Shown: positions 1 to 9,092 of the stretch, piece by piece | How the letters are laid out: each line of letters begins with the position of its first letter | Numbering within the stretch: position 1 is the first letter of the stretch | Source of the DNA: Streptomyces pinistramenti | GTDB lineage: Bacteria; Actinomycetota; Actinomycetes; Streptomycetales; Streptomycetaceae | Reading direction: 5' to 3' | Assembly: GCF_020564935.1 (NCBI RefSeq) | Contig: NZ_JAJCXB010000026.1 | Location: forward strand, 24,722 to 88,721 | Length of the DNA stretch: 64,000 nt | The notes under the pieces: generated by a model | What the model was told of the DNA's origin: nothing | The model's database searches: none | What the model saw: only the letters and a program-made list of their open reading frames with translations | Translations under genes and position numbers: made by a program

Positions 1-1
1 C

Positions 2-1276
2 GCCGGGATCCTCCAGCGCGCCGCGCCCCACAGCCCCCGTACCGCGCTGCGCGGCATGGGAGGCCCCGCCGTCGCCCTGCTGTCCTGCGCGGTCGGCGGG
101 GTGCTGTCCGGGGGAGTGGCCCAGCGGTTCGCCGACTGGATGGACGGCGATGCGACGCCCGGCCAGAACGGCGCCCCCATGGCGGGCCCGCCGGTCCTGC
201 TCTCCTGGCAGGCCGCGGCCCTCCCCGTTCTGCTGCTCGTGGTCGCCGGCGTCGCCGTGCTCGCCGCGCTCCGGGTACGCGCCGTATGCCGCAGCGTCAC
301 GCCCGACATCGCGGGCCTCTACGACAGCAGGGAGAAGCCCGACGCGTGGCGCACCCGCAGGATCGCCGGGACCATCGCCCGCGCCGGGCTCACGGACGCG
401 GCGCCCGTCCTCGTCGCGGCCATCGCGGCGGTCACCCTCGTCCTCGGCGCCGGAGCGGTCACCGGCGCCTGGCTCACCGACCGGGCGCCGGGCCCCGCCA
501 CCGAAGGCGCGCCGCCGGCCGTGCATGCCGCAGCCGAGACCGCCGCGGCCCTCGGCTCCTGGCTGATGGGCGCCGGCGTGCTCCTCCTGCTCGCCACGGG
601 CCGCCGCGCCTACCGCGACCGCTCAGCGCGCCGCACCATCGGCATCCTCTGGGACGTCGGCACCTTCTGGCCGCGCGCCGCCCACCCCTTCGCGCCCCCC
701 TGCTACGCCGAGCGCGCCGTCCCCGACCTGACCTGGCGGATGGCCACCTGGACCGAGCGGTTCGACGGACGCCTGGTGCTCTCGGGCCACTCCCAGGGCA
801 GCGTCCTTGCGGCGGCCGCCGTCTGGCAGCTGGATCTCGTCACCCGCAGCCGCGTCGCGCTGCTCACCTACGGATCCCCTCTGGAGCGGCTCTACGGCCG
901 GTGGTTCCCCGCCTACTTCGGCCCGCCCGCCCTCACCGGACTGCACCGCGAGATGGACGACTGGCGCAACCTCTGGCGCTTCACCGACCCCATCGGCGGC
1001 CCCATCCTCCTCACCTGCGAGGACGGCCGCCGGATCGACGAAGGCCCGCTCCGCGACCCGCTGGCCTTCGGCCGCAGCCTGCGCAGCCCGCTGCCGGCCC
1101 AGATCCTCGGACACGGCGACTACGAGGCGGACCCGGTCTTCGGCAGGGTCCGCGCCGAGCTGATCGCCCGGCTCGGCCCGCGGCTGCCGGGACCGCGCCC
1201 AGGGCCTGGTGAACCTGCGGAGTGCGCCCCGGACAGCGGCCCGGATCAGGGGAGTTCGGGCAGGTCGTCGGCGTAG
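2..1276 (+). CDS. Membrane protein with hydrolase-like GHSQGS motif, 5'-truncated
   Basis: The reading frame is open from the first bases of the window, so this is the C-terminal part of a longer gene. Three or four hydrophobic segments lie in the first half, and one long stretch follows the word PVLLSW. The second half is soluble and carries GHSQGS, which matches the nucleophile elbow (GxSxG) of alpha/beta hydrolases, with the serine as candidate nucleophile. A histidine in GHGDY near the end could be the catalytic base. I do not recognise the family by name; a membrane-anchored lipase or esterase is an inference from the elbow. The 3' end overlaps the convergent beta-helix/AAA gene by about 30 nt. 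Confidence 0.7.
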   Translation, partial: AGILQRAAPHSPRTALRGMGGPAVALLSCAVGGVLSGGVAQRFADWMDGDATPGQNGAPMAGPPVLLSWQAAALPVLLLVVAGVAVLAALRVRAVCRSVTPDIAGLYDSREKPDAWRTRRIAGTIARAGLTDAAPVLVAAIAAVTLVLGAGAVTGAWLTDRAPGPATEGAPPAVHAAAETAAALGSWLMGAGVLLLLATGRRAYRDRSARRTIGILWDVGTFWPRAAHPFAPPCYAERAVPDLTWRMATWTERFDGRLVLSGHSQGSVLAAAAVWQLDLVTRSRVALLTYGSPLERLYGRWFPAYFGPPALTGLHREMDDWRNLWRFTDPIGGPILLTCEDGRRIDEGPLRDPLAFGRSLRSPLPAQILGHGDYEADPVFGRVRAELIARLGPRLPGPRPGPGEPAECAPDSGPDQGSSGRSSA

Positions 1277-3696
1277 AGCAGGGTGAGGTCGTCGGTGCTC
1301 GGGTCGGTCAGCTGCGCGACCCGGCTCGCGTGCCGCTCGACCATCGCCTCGAACGTCTGCCGCGCGGTCCTGCCGTTGCCGAACGACGGCCCCTTGGGCA
1401 GTGCCGTGAAGTACTTCAGGAGTGCTTCGTCCGCCCCCTCGCCGAGCTGGTACTCGTGCTCCTCGCCCTGCTGCTCGACGATCCGCAGCAGTTCCTCGGC
1501 GCCGTAGTCGCCGAAGGTGATGGTCCGCGAGAAACGGGACGCCACACCGGGGTTGACCGCGAGGAAGCGCTCCATCTCGGAGGTGTAACCGGCCACGATC
1601 ACCACCACCGCCTCCCGGTGGTCCTCCATCAGCTTCACCAGCGTGTCGATGGCCTCCCGCCCGAAGTCCCGGCCCGAGTCCTCGGGGGACAGCGCGTACG
1701 CCTCGTCGATGAAGAGCACGCCGCCCCGCGCCCGGTCGAACGCCTCCTGGGTACGGATCGCCGTCGACCCGATGTGCTCGCCCACCAGGTCCACCCGCGA
1801 CACCTCGACCAGATGCCCGCGCTCCAACACCCCCAGGGACGCCAGGATTTCGCCGTACAGCCGGGCCACCGTCGTCTTGCCGGTACCAGGGGAGCCGGTG
1901 AAGACGAGATGCCGGCGCGCGGATGCCGCCTTCAGGCCCGCCTGCTGCCGCCTGCGTCCCACCTCGATCATGTTGATCAGGCCGCGCACCTCACGCTTGA
2001 CGCTGTCCAGACCGACCAGGAGGTCCAGTTCGCCCAGCACCTCGTCCGAAGGGCGCCGGGCGGCCTCCGGCTCGGCCGCTGCCGTTGGAGCCGCTGCCGT
2101 CCGCTGCACACCCTGTGCCGGCACCCCGCCCAGCAGCCCCGCCGTCTGCGTCGCCTGCTGCACCGAGGGCCCGGCGGGGACCGGCACGGGCGGGGCCTGC
2201 GCCGCCCGGCTCTCGTCGCTGGTGCAGTCCTCGACCAGCGGCCCGCCGCCGCTGCCGTCCCCCGACGTCCCCTCGGCGAACTCGTAGCCGCCCCGTGCAC
2301 ACCGTTCCGTACGGCACCGTGCCAGCGTCGTACGGCAGCCGTCTATGACGTGGAAGCCGAATCCCGAACTGCCCGTCACCCGGCAGCTGTGGAACGTGCC
2401 GCGGCCCTCGGCGGAGACGTAGAAGCCCGCCTCGGCCGGCGAACTGACCGTGCAGCCCTCGATGGTGGGGTCGGCGCCCTTGGTGACGATGACGCCGGTC
2501 TGCGCGCCGTCGATGGTGCAGTTGGCGAGGGTGCCGCCGCTGCCGTGGTCACGGAACCAGGCGCCGGTCGCCGCCTCCCGGATCCGGCAGTCGTCCAGCT
2601 GCACCGTCGCGCCGTCGCTGACCGACACGGCGGTGTTGCGCACCTGCGAGAGGTCGCTGTCGACCACGTCGGCGCGCGAGCCCCGGTCCAGGACGAACAG
2701 CGCGTCCGGCACGTCGTGCACCCGCGTCGCATCCAGCACGGCCGTCGCGCCGTCGCTCACCCACACCGCCGGGTAGTCGCCCGTACTGTCGTGGATCTCG
2801 CACTGGTTGGCGTCCACCCGGGTGCCCGGATCCCAGACCGACAGGCCGTTGCGGCCGAAGTGCCGCACCGTGCTGCGGGTCAGCGTGAGCACCGAACGCG
2901 ACCGCAGATCGACGGCGTTCTCCGGGATGTCGTGGATGGCGCAGTCGGCGAGCGTGAGCACCGCGTCGGTGTCCAGCGTGACGCCGTCGGCCGAGGTGCG
3001 GTGCACGGTGCAGTCGGTGAAGTGGCCGGTGGCCCGCGCCGCGACCTGCACCCCCGTGCCCTTGATCTCGTACACCTCGCAGCCCACCGCCTCCAGCGCG
3101 CTGCCCTCGCCGTGCAGCGACAGGCCGGCTCCTGACGTGTGGTGGACGCGGCAGTTCTCCAGCCGCGGATGCGCCCCGCCCCGTACCGAGACCCCGGCCT
3201 GCCCGGCGGCCACCACCTCGCACTCCTCGAAGACGCCGCCCGCGCCGTCCAGCACGCTGATGCCGACCCCGCCGGCGTTGTCGACGGTGCAGCGCCGCAC
3301 GGTCGGCCGGGCGCCGCCGCGGACCTCGATGCCGGCCGCCGACCGGGTCACCACCCGCAGCCCCGCCAACTCCGGTGCGCCGTCCTCCACCAGCAGCGCG
3401 GGCGACGCCGAATCCGTCGCCTCCAGATGCAGGTCGTGGACGGTCGCCGAGGCGCGAATCGTCAGCGCGACGCCGTCCGCCGGGGCGATCCGCACCGAAC
3501 CGCGCGCGCCGTCCGGGCCGCGCAGCGTCACCGCGCGCAGCAGCACCAGATTCTCGCGGTAGGTCCCGGCGGGCACGGTCAGCACATCACCGTCCCCCGC
3601 GGCCTCCAGAGCGGCGGCGAGCGAGCTGTACTCCCCCGTACGGCGCCGCCAACGCGACGTTCCGGAGTGCGTCACCTGGACCGAGCCCTGTGCCAT
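1246..3696 (-). CDS. Right-handed beta-helix repeat protein fused to a CbxX/SpoVK-type AAA+ ATPase
   Basis: The protein has 816 residues. Roughly residues 20-500 are parallel beta-helix repeats of the pectate-lyase or NosD kind (recurring G-x-G, C-x-V and D-G-A turns). A Pro/Ala linker follows, then an AAA+ module with Walker A GSPGTGKTT near residue 600, Walker B VLFIDEAYAL near 660 and an arginine-finger region SRFSRTITF near 720. The AAA part resembles the CbxX/CfxQ/EccA/SpoVK group, which remodels or activates partner proteins. The ATG at 3696 was chosen because the repeat fold begins directly after it. An upstream GTG at 3924 would add about 76 low-complexity residues. The beta-helix may be the partner-binding platform; this is inference. 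Confidence 0.85.
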   Translation of the reverse strand: MAQGSVQVTHSGTSRWRRRTGEYSSLAAALEAAGDGDVLTVPAGTYRENLVLLRAVTLRGPDGARGSVRIAPADGVALTIRASATVHDLHLEATDSASPALLVEDGAPELAGLRVVTRSAAGIEVRGGARPTVRRCTVDNAGGVGISVLDGAGGVFEECEVVAAGQAGVSVRGGAHPRLENCRVHHTSGAGLSLHGEGSALEAVGCEVYEIKGTGVQVAARATGHFTDCTVHRTSADGVTLDTDAVLTLADCAIHDIPENAVDLRSRSVLTLTRSTVRHFGRNGLSVWDPGTRVDANQCEIHDSTGDYPAVWVSDGATAVLDATRVHDVPDALFVLDRGSRADVVDSDLSQVRNTAVSVSDGATVQLDDCRIREAATGAWFRDHGSGGTLANCTIDGAQTGVIVTKGADPTIEGCTVSSPAEAGFYVSAEGRGTFHSCRVTGSSGFGFHVIDGCRTTLARCRTERCARGGYEFAEGTSGDGSGGGPLVEDCTSDESRAAQAPPVPVPAGPSVQQATQTAGLLGGVPAQGVQRTAAAPTAAAEPEAARRPSDEVLGELDLLVGLDSVKREVRGLINMIEVGRRRQQAGLKAASARRHLVFTGSPGTGKTTVARLYGEILASLGVLERGHLVEVSRVDLVGEHIGSTAIRTQEAFDRARGGVLFIDEAYALSPEDSGRDFGREAIDTLVKLMEDHREAVVVIVAGYTSEMERFLAVNPGVASRFSRTITFGDYGAEELLRIVEQQGEEHEYQLGEGADEALLKYFTALPKGPSFGNGRTARQTFEAMVERHASRVAQLTDPSTDDLTLLYADDLPELP

Positions 3697-3931
3697 GGCG
3701 CTGTCGTGCCCCCACCTCGTACGGCTGTTGACGGCCCGGCAGGTTCCGTCCGCTGATGTCCGCTTTCGGGTGCGCCAGGCCCCAGCCGAGTGGCTGGCTG
3801 CACCACCGTAGCGCGCCCGGCGGGGGGTAGTTGACATGGTCAGACACTCCCGGACGGCTCCGGCGGCACGGCGCCGGACATGGGTCGACGCCGCCGCACC
3901 GTGGCCCGGCGGCGGCCCGCGCACCGCCCCG

Positions 3932-4537
3932 TCAGCTGCCCGCGCCCGCCTTGCCCCAGTCCTGGTCCGCGCGCTCCCACGCCTCGTCCCAGCGGCGGTA
4001 GCGGCGGGCCGTCATCCGTCGGACGGCCAGCCTGCGGCAGCCCTCGACCAGGCCGCCGACCGCCGCCGCGACGCCGAGACCGGCCAGCACCGCGTGCGCG
4101 CCCGCGGTGCTGGTGTCCATCGGACGCGGCATCACCCTGCCGCGGTCGTCGGTCCAGATCCGGAAGCGGGAGCCCGGCTCCACGAGCCGCGGCGCACCGA
4201 CCTGCCCCGTGTGCGGGCTGCCGTCCCACGCCGTCCAGCGGGCGACGACCCGCAGACGCGCATCGCGCTGCGTGGCGGTCTCCGGATCGGGGTCGAGGGG
4301 AGCGCGGGAGGCCAGCCGGTCGACCGTGGCCCACACGAGATGCCGCTGCGCGCGCTGGCTCCGTACCGTCTCCAGGAGGCCGTCGTACGCGGCGCCGCCC
4401 GCCGCCGCGCCCGCGGCCGGTGCGCCCAGGGCGATGAGGAGGACGGTGACGGCCGTGAGCCAGGACTCGATGCGGTCGGTCGTGCGCCGCAGCGGATTGT
4501 GCCGCCGGCGCCCTCTCCTTGCCCTCGCTTGCTTCAC
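3932..4537 (-). CDS. Rv1733c-family two-TM membrane protein
   Basis: This is a 201-residue protein with a basic N-terminus and two hydrophobic helices, one at about residues 28-50 and one at about 145-165. They flank an extracytoplasmic segment of some 90 residues that includes the word WTDDRGR. This topology and the central segment match the actinobacterial Rv1733c family, whose biochemical function is unknown. The gene lies upstream of the beta-helix/AAA gene on the same strand, but the gap is more than 200 nt, so cotranscription is uncertain. Identification is by pattern only. Confidence 0.7.
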   Translation of the reverse strand: MKQARARRGRRRHNPLRRTTDRIESWLTAVTVLLIALGAPAAGAAAGGAAYDGLLETVRSQRAQRHLVWATVDRLASRAPLDPDPETATQRDARLRVVARWTAWDGSPHTGQVGAPRLVEPGSRFRIWTDDRGRVMPRPMDTSTAGAHAVLAGLGVAAAVGGLVEGCRRLAVRRMTARRYRRWDEAWERADQDWGKAGAGS

Positions 4538-4661
4538 GGAACCCCCTCTCCTTGATTACCTCATCTGGCGCCGCTCATGTGTGAGTTGGGCGAAGAGAGG
4601 CCGGGTTCACTCGGTTTGAGGAGAACTGCGGGGGAGCGAGTGGCGGGAGTGCGGGCAAGGG

Positions 4662-4687
4662 GACGGAGGGGCGCGGGCCCGTCCGTC
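4662..4687 (-). terminator. Hairpin at the 3' end of the MOSC gene
   Basis: GACGGA (4662-4667) pairs with TCCGTC (4682-4687), and GGG/CCC extends the stem across one bulged base. It overlaps the stop codon of the MOSC gene on the minus strand. There is no U-tract, as is usual in streptomycetes. Confidence 0.4.
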
Positions 4688-5510
4688 AGCCGAGCACCTC
4701 GAAGGCGTCGCCGACCCGGATCGTGCCGGTTTTCTGCGGCACCAGATTCTGGCCGAAGACCAGTTGGTCGCCGACGCGCCGGTGCCGGGCGAGCGTGCGC
4801 AGCGGTTCCTTGCCGCGCTCGGCGGTGCGCTGGTCGGTGGTGGTGACGACGCAGCGCCCGCAGGGTTTGACCACCCGGAAGACCACCTCGCCGATACGGA
4901 CCGTGCGCCAGGTGTCCTCGGCCCACGGAGCGGTGCCGTCGACGACCACATTGGGCCGGAAACGGTTCATCGGCAGCGGGCCCTCGTCGGCGTGATCGCC
5001 CTGCGCGACAAGGGAGTTGAGCGCATCGAGGGACGAGGTCGTGGTCAGCAGCAGCGGAAAGCCGTCCGCGAACGAGACCGTCTCGTCCGGCCGCGCGTAC
5101 GCCGGGTCGATCGGCCGCCGCTTCCCGGGTGCATCGAGATGGACCAGCTCCACCGGCACGCCCAGGTACCGGCTGAACCAGTCGGCCGCGGCCGCGTCGG
5201 CGGGCACCGCATCGACCGTGTCCCGCCAGATCTCGACCGCGACCGTCTCCCCGGACCAGGGCACCTCGACGGTCAGCGGCGGCATGCCGGGCGCGGTCAG
5301 CCGAACGGCCTGGCCCGGCAGCTCTTCGGCGGCGGCCAACGCCAGCTTCGGGTTTGGCCGTTGGCTCAGCATCCTGCGCTGTGCGTCCACCAGCATCCAG
5401 CGACGGTCCCCGGCGAGCCCCCACGGTTCCACGACCGCCTCGCCGGGGCCGGACCCCGCAAGAGATTTGACCGGATACAGATGGATGGCTTGCAACGCAG
5501 ACTCGGGCAT
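4686..5510 (-). CDS. MOSC domain protein (YcbX-like)
   Basis: The protein has 274 residues: an N-terminal MOSC beta-barrel (about 1-125) starting with the typical HLYPVKSL, then a C-terminal MOSC domain. Cys217 and Cys220 lie in KPCGRCVVTTTDQ; the cysteine of this motif is thought to hold sulfur or contact a molybdenum cofactor in the family. MOSC proteins of the YcbX/mARC type reduce N-hydroxylated compounds or handle persulfide sulfur. No redox partner is encoded beside it. The ATG lacks a clear ribosome-binding site. CAGGAT lies 6 nt upstream and resembles a -10 box, so a leaderless transcript is possible. Confidence 0.9.
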   Translation of the reverse strand: MPESALQAIHLYPVKSLAGSGPGEAVVEPWGLAGDRRWMLVDAQRRMLSQRPNPKLALAAAEELPGQAVRLTAPGMPPLTVEVPWSGETVAVEIWRDTVDAVPADAAAADWFSRYLGVPVELVHLDAPGKRRPIDPAYARPDETVSFADGFPLLLTTTSSLDALNSLVAQGDHADEGPLPMNRFRPNVVVDGTAPWAEDTWRTVRIGEVVFRVVKPCGRCVVTTTDQRTAERGKEPLRTLARHRRVGDQLVFGQNLVPQKTGTIRVGDAFEVLG

Positions 5511-5551
5511 GGCCCCATCCTGTCAGCCGCCCGGAACGGTCGACCGAGCGG

Positions 5552-6001
5552 TCAGTACCCCCGCGAGGGGTACTGGCGGCCGTACGGATCGTCGTACGGA
5601 GCCGCGCCGCGCTGCGGCGCGGGCGCCACCGGGGCGGCCGGGCGCATCGCTTCGTAGCCCGTGCCCATTCCCGGACGCTGCGGCTGCTGCGGCTGCTGGG
5701 ACGGGTAGCCGCGGGTGCCGGTCTGCTGCGGGATGTACGGCGCGGGCGCGTGCTGCAGCGGGGGGACCGGCTGCGCGGCGGCGCCGGGATATCCCTGCGA
5801 CGGATGGGACGGGGCGGCGGGAAGGGCCGCGGGGAGCGCCGGCAGGTAGGACGAGCCGGTGTCATACGGAGAAGGAGAGACCCGGATCGGGGCGATCTGC
5901 GGTGTACCGCGTTCCGCGACGAGGCTGTCGTAGATCGGGGTGTCCGGGAAGGACGGCGAAGCGTAGTAGCCGCCGCCATAGGTAGAGCGGGGGGAGGTCA
6001 T
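5552..6001 (-). CDS. DUF6643-like Tyr/Gly/Pro-rich protein
   Basis: This 149-residue, low-complexity protein begins MTSPRSTYGGGYYASPSFPD and is rich in Pro, Gln, Tyr and Gly, with PQQPQQPQRP and repeated GYP words. The N-terminus matches the streptomycete family I know as DUF6643, whose function is unknown. There is no membrane segment or signal peptide. The composition suggests a disordered protein, possibly a scaffold or surface interactor (inference). The only Shine-Dalgarno match, AAGAGG, ends one base before the ATG, which is abnormally close. The gene is divergent from terD. Confidence 0.8.
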   Translation of the reverse strand: MTSPRSTYGGGYYASPSFPDTPIYDSLVAERGTPQIAPIRVSPSPYDTGSSYLPALPAALPAAPSHPSQGYPGAAAQPVPPLQHAPAPYIPQQTGTRGYPSQQPQQPQRPGMGTGYEAMRPAAPVAPAPQRGAAPYDDPYGRQYPSRGY

Positions 6002-6359
6002 ACCTCTTAAGTTAAGCCCACGATGTGTCGATTGGGGAGCCTGAAAAGCGGGTTGTTTCGCGGGTGCGTGACGGACTCGCCTCACCAATGTGAGCGAACC
6101 TGCGGAAATCGGTCGAGATCGGCCGTAGAAATCGTGTAAAGACCGCGCTTCTTGCAGGTGAATGGGGGGCGTTCGGAGCGCTCCGGGCCAAGTAGGTTGG
6201 AGTGCGCCGCTGCTGACGGGGAAACGTGTGGGACGGATGTGTCTCATGGGGTCTCGGGGCCGCCGGGCCGTGATGCCGGCGGGGCAGGCGCGGTGGCGCG
6301 AGCCGGATCGGGACAGCGGGTCCGGTGGAACGAGTGGGCAACGAGAGAGGGGTGCGGCG
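6002..6359. other. Intergenic region between DUF6643-like gene and terD
   Basis: These 358 nt separate two divergent genes and should hold both promoters. CTCAC-CAAT-GTGAG (6081-6094) is a small inverted repeat. On the plus strand GAGAGGGG precedes the terD ATG. I see no convincing -35/-10 pair and no small gene. Confidence 0.5.
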
Positions 6360-7754
6360 ATGTCGATGCGCAAGGGCGGGAACGTTCCGGTACCGGCCGG
6401 GGCCGTGCGGGTGGAGCTGGGCTGGCAGGCCGCACCTGGTGCCCCGGACGTGGACGCGTCGGCCCTCCTGCTGGTGTCGGGCAAGGTGCGCGACGACGCC
6501 GACTTCGTCTTCTACAACCAGGCCGTGCACGCCTCCGGCGCCGTACGCCACGAGGGCAAACGGCAGGCCGGCGGCACCTTGACCGACACGCTCGCCGTCG
6601 ATCTCGCCGCCGTGGAGGGCCCGGTGGAGACGGTGGTGCTCGCGGCGTCCGCCGACGGCGGGACCTTCGGCCAGGTCCCCGGGCTGCACATCCGGGTGCT
6701 CGACGCCACGGACGGCGCCGAGATCGCCCGCTTCGACAGCCAGGACGCGTCCCGCGAGACGGCCTTCGTCCTCGGCGAGCTCTACCGCCGCCAGGGCGCC
6801 TGGAAGTTCCGCGCGGTGGGCCAGGGGTACGACACCGGACTCGCCGGGCTGGCCACCGACTTCGGGATCAGCGTGGCGTCGGAGCGCGAGCCGCAGGCGC
6901 CGGCGGAGGCAGCGGCACCGGGCCCGGCGCCCGCCGCACCGCCGGTCGCCCCGCCACCCGGTCCGCCCGCACCGCCGATGGCCCCGCCGCCCCCGGCCGC
7001 GCCCTCGTTGACGTCCGGTCAACCCGGGGTATCGATCCCGCCGCCGCCCGGATACCCGGCGCCCGCACCCGCGGCCCCTCCCGTCCGCCTGACGAAAGTC
7101 ACCCTGACGAAGGAAACACCGGCCGTCTCGTTGACGAAGCAGGGTGGCACGTCCGGCGCGATGCGGGTGAATCTCAACTGGACCGGCGCCAAGGGCGGCA
7201 AACGGCTCGGCAGGAAAATCGGCCGCAAGGCCATGGAAGCGCTCGGGGCCCGCGGCGCCCTGCTGCCGCAGACCGGCGACCTCGACCTCGATCTCTGCGC
7301 GCTCTACGAACTCACCGACGGCAGCGCCGGGGTGGTGCACCCGCTCGGCAACAGTTTCGGCGCGCTGCACACCCCGCCCTACATCCAGCTCGACGGCGAC
7401 GACCGCACCGGAGCCGTCGCGTCCGGCGAGAACCTCACCATCAACCTCGACCACCAGGCGCAGATCCGCCGCGTCCTGCTCTTCGTCACCGTCTACGCGG
7501 GCGCCCGCAGCTTCGAGGGCCTGGCCGCGACCGTCACGCTCCAGCCGCAGCACGGCGCACCGGTCGAGTTCACCCTGGACGCGTGCACCGTGCCGTCGCC
7601 CGTGTGTGCCCTCGCCCTGATCACCAACACCGGCAGCGAACTCGTCGTCCAGCGCGAGGCCCGCTACCTCGTCCCGCAGCCGGGCGTCAGCCCGCAGCGC
7701 ACCGTCGACCACGCCTACGGATGGGGCCTGGACTGGTCACCCGCCAGGAAGTGA
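6360..7754 (+). CDS. TerD-family protein with two TerD modules
   Basis: The protein has 464 residues. A TerD-like domain (about 1-180) begins RKGGNVPVPAG and is followed by a Pro/Ala-rich linker (about 185-255). A second TerD-like beta-sandwich domain contains LDLDLCALYELTDG and the calcium-site-like word LDGDDRTG. TerD proteins bind calcium and are linked to tellurite and stress responses; in streptomycetes related proteins affect differentiation. The start ATG has GAGAGGGG 8 nt upstream. The other ter genes (terB, terC, terZ) are absent from this window, so this is an isolated paralogue. It converges on and almost touches the glycosyltransferase gene. Confidence 0.88.
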   Translation: MSMRKGGNVPVPAGAVRVELGWQAAPGAPDVDASALLLVSGKVRDDADFVFYNQAVHASGAVRHEGKRQAGGTLTDTLAVDLAAVEGPVETVVLAASADGGTFGQVPGLHIRVLDATDGAEIARFDSQDASRETAFVLGELYRRQGAWKFRAVGQGYDTGLAGLATDFGISVASEREPQAPAEAAAPGPAPAAPPVAPPPGPPAPPMAPPPPAAPSLTSGQPGVSIPPPPGYPAPAPAAPPVRLTKVTLTKETPAVSLTKQGGTSGAMRVNLNWTGAKGGKRLGRKIGRKAMEALGARGALLPQTGDLDLDLCALYELTDGSAGVVHPLGNSFGALHTPPYIQLDGDDRTGAVASGENLTINLDHQAQIRRVLLFVTVYAGARSFEGLAATVTLQPQHGAPVEFTLDACTVPSPVCALALITNTGSELVVQREARYLVPQPGVSPQRTVDHAYGWGLDWSPARK

Positions 7755-7770
7755 GCGCAGGCCCGCACCC

Positions 7771-8919
7771 TCATGGCGCCCCGTACGTCCGGCCCTTCCA
7801 CGCCGCCCCGCGCCCCCGGTGGTGCTGCACCGCCGAGTCCACCGTCATCAGCAGGTACAGCAGCGCGGTGAACGGCAGCAGCACCGCCGTCCACAGCGGC
7901 TGCCGGTAGTAGCGCAGCATCGGGCAGAACGTCCCGGCCATCACCGCCCACGCCGCGCCGCCCGGCACCGCGGCCCGCGGATCCCCGAGCGCCACCCCCG
8001 CCAGCAGCGCGACGGGCGGCGCCAGGTAGACCAGCGCGAGACCCAGCACCGTGCCGAGCAGCAGCAGCGGCTGGTGCCGCAGCTGGGCGTACGCGCTGCG
8101 CGACACCATCCGCCACAGTTCGGCCAGCCGCGGATACGGCCGCACGCTGTCCACCCGCTCGGCGAGCCCGAGCCAGATCCGCCCGCCGGCCGACTGCACC
8201 GCACGCGCCAGCGACACATCGTCGATCACCGCGTGCCGGATGCACTCCGGAACCCCGGCCCGCTCCGCCGCCTCCCGGCGCAGCAGCACACAGCCGCCGG
8301 CCGCCGCCGCGGTCCGCGCGCCGGGCCGGTTGACCCGGCGGAACGGGTAGAGCTGCGCGAAGAAGTAGACGAACGCCGGGACGATCAGCCGCTCCCAGGG
8401 CGTCGCCACCCGCAGCCGCGCCATCTGCGACACCAGATCCAGCCGGGCGGAGCGCGCCGCCGCCACCAACTCGCGCAGGCTGTCCGGCTCATGGGTGATG
8501 TCCGCGTCCGTCAGCAGCAGATACTCCGGATCCACCCGCTCGCGCGCCAGCGTCATGCCGTGCCGTACGGCCCAGAGCTTGCCCGTCCAGCCCGGCTCGG
8601 GCTCCCCCGGCGCGGTGACCGTCAGCGCCAGACCGCCCCGCTCCGCCGCCAGCGACCTGGCCAGCGCCGCGGTGCCGTCCGTACTGCCGTCGTCGACAAG
8701 GAACACCTCGGCGCGGCCCGGATACTTCTGTGCCAGCAGCGACGGCAGGCTCGCCGGCAGCACCCCCGCCTCGTCCCTGGCCGGTACCACCACGGCGACC
8801 GAAGGCCAGCGCTCCGGATCCCGCCGCGGCGGCAGCCGGACATCCGTACGCCAGAAGAAGCCCTGCCCCAGCAACAGCCACAGCCAGACCAGCAGAGTCC
8901 CGGCACCGATCCACTCCAT
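7771..8919 (-). CDS. Membrane-anchored family 2 glycosyltransferase (HpnB-like)
   Basis: The protein has 382 residues: an N-terminal membrane helix (about 5-22), a GT-A catalytic domain with VAVVVPARDE and VDDGSTDGT (nucleotide-sugar Asp76/Asp77), a metal-binding TDAD near residue 136, and three hydrophobic helices at the C-terminus. The word RIWLGLAERVDSVRPYP and the order of segments resemble HpnB, a glycosyltransferase often found with hopanoid genes. No hopanoid genes are in this window. The likely role is transfer of a sugar from an activated donor to a lipid or envelope acceptor at the membrane. The ATG at 8919 was chosen because the anchor helix begins there. Confidence 0.82.
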   Translation of the reverse strand: MEWIGAGTLLVWLWLLLGQGFFWRTDVRLPPRRDPERWPSVAVVVPARDEAGVLPASLPSLLAQKYPGRAEVFLVDDGSTDGTAALARSLAAERGGLALTVTAPGEPEPGWTGKLWAVRHGMTLARERVDPEYLLLTDADITHEPDSLRELVAAARSARLDLVSQMARLRVATPWERLIVPAFVYFFAQLYPFRRVNRPGARTAAAAGGCVLLRREAAERAGVPECIRHAVIDDVSLARAVQSAGGRIWLGLAERVDSVRPYPRLAELWRMVSRSAYAQLRHQPLLLLGTVLGLALVYLAPPVALLAGVALGDPRAAVPGGAAWAVMAGTFCPMLRYYRQPLWTAVLLPFTALLYLLMTVDSAVQHHRGRGAAWKGRTYGAP

Positions 8920-9092
8920 CGCTCCCACGGCCCGCAGTCTGCCGCACCCGAGGCAGCGGGAAGGGGCGATCGGACCGGTGTCCCGCGCGGGCGTCGCCGG
9001 GGGAGCGGCCGGTGCGCAGGTTCCGGCCACGGCCCGGCCGGTGCGACCTCCCGGTATGACAAGTCGGGCACCCGGCTGAGTAGAGTGTCCGG

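Noticed and set aside
1222..3135. Long open frames antisense or out of phase to genes, also for example 28011-30374, 57145-58494 and 60239-62422
   Set aside because: They overlap well-recognised genes, have Arg/Ala/Pro-rich shadow translations without domains, and arise from the high GC content.
6081..6094. CTCAC-CAAT-GTGAG as a regulator site (BldD-like)
   Set aside because: Arms are only 5 nt and do not extend; expected by chance in a window of this size.
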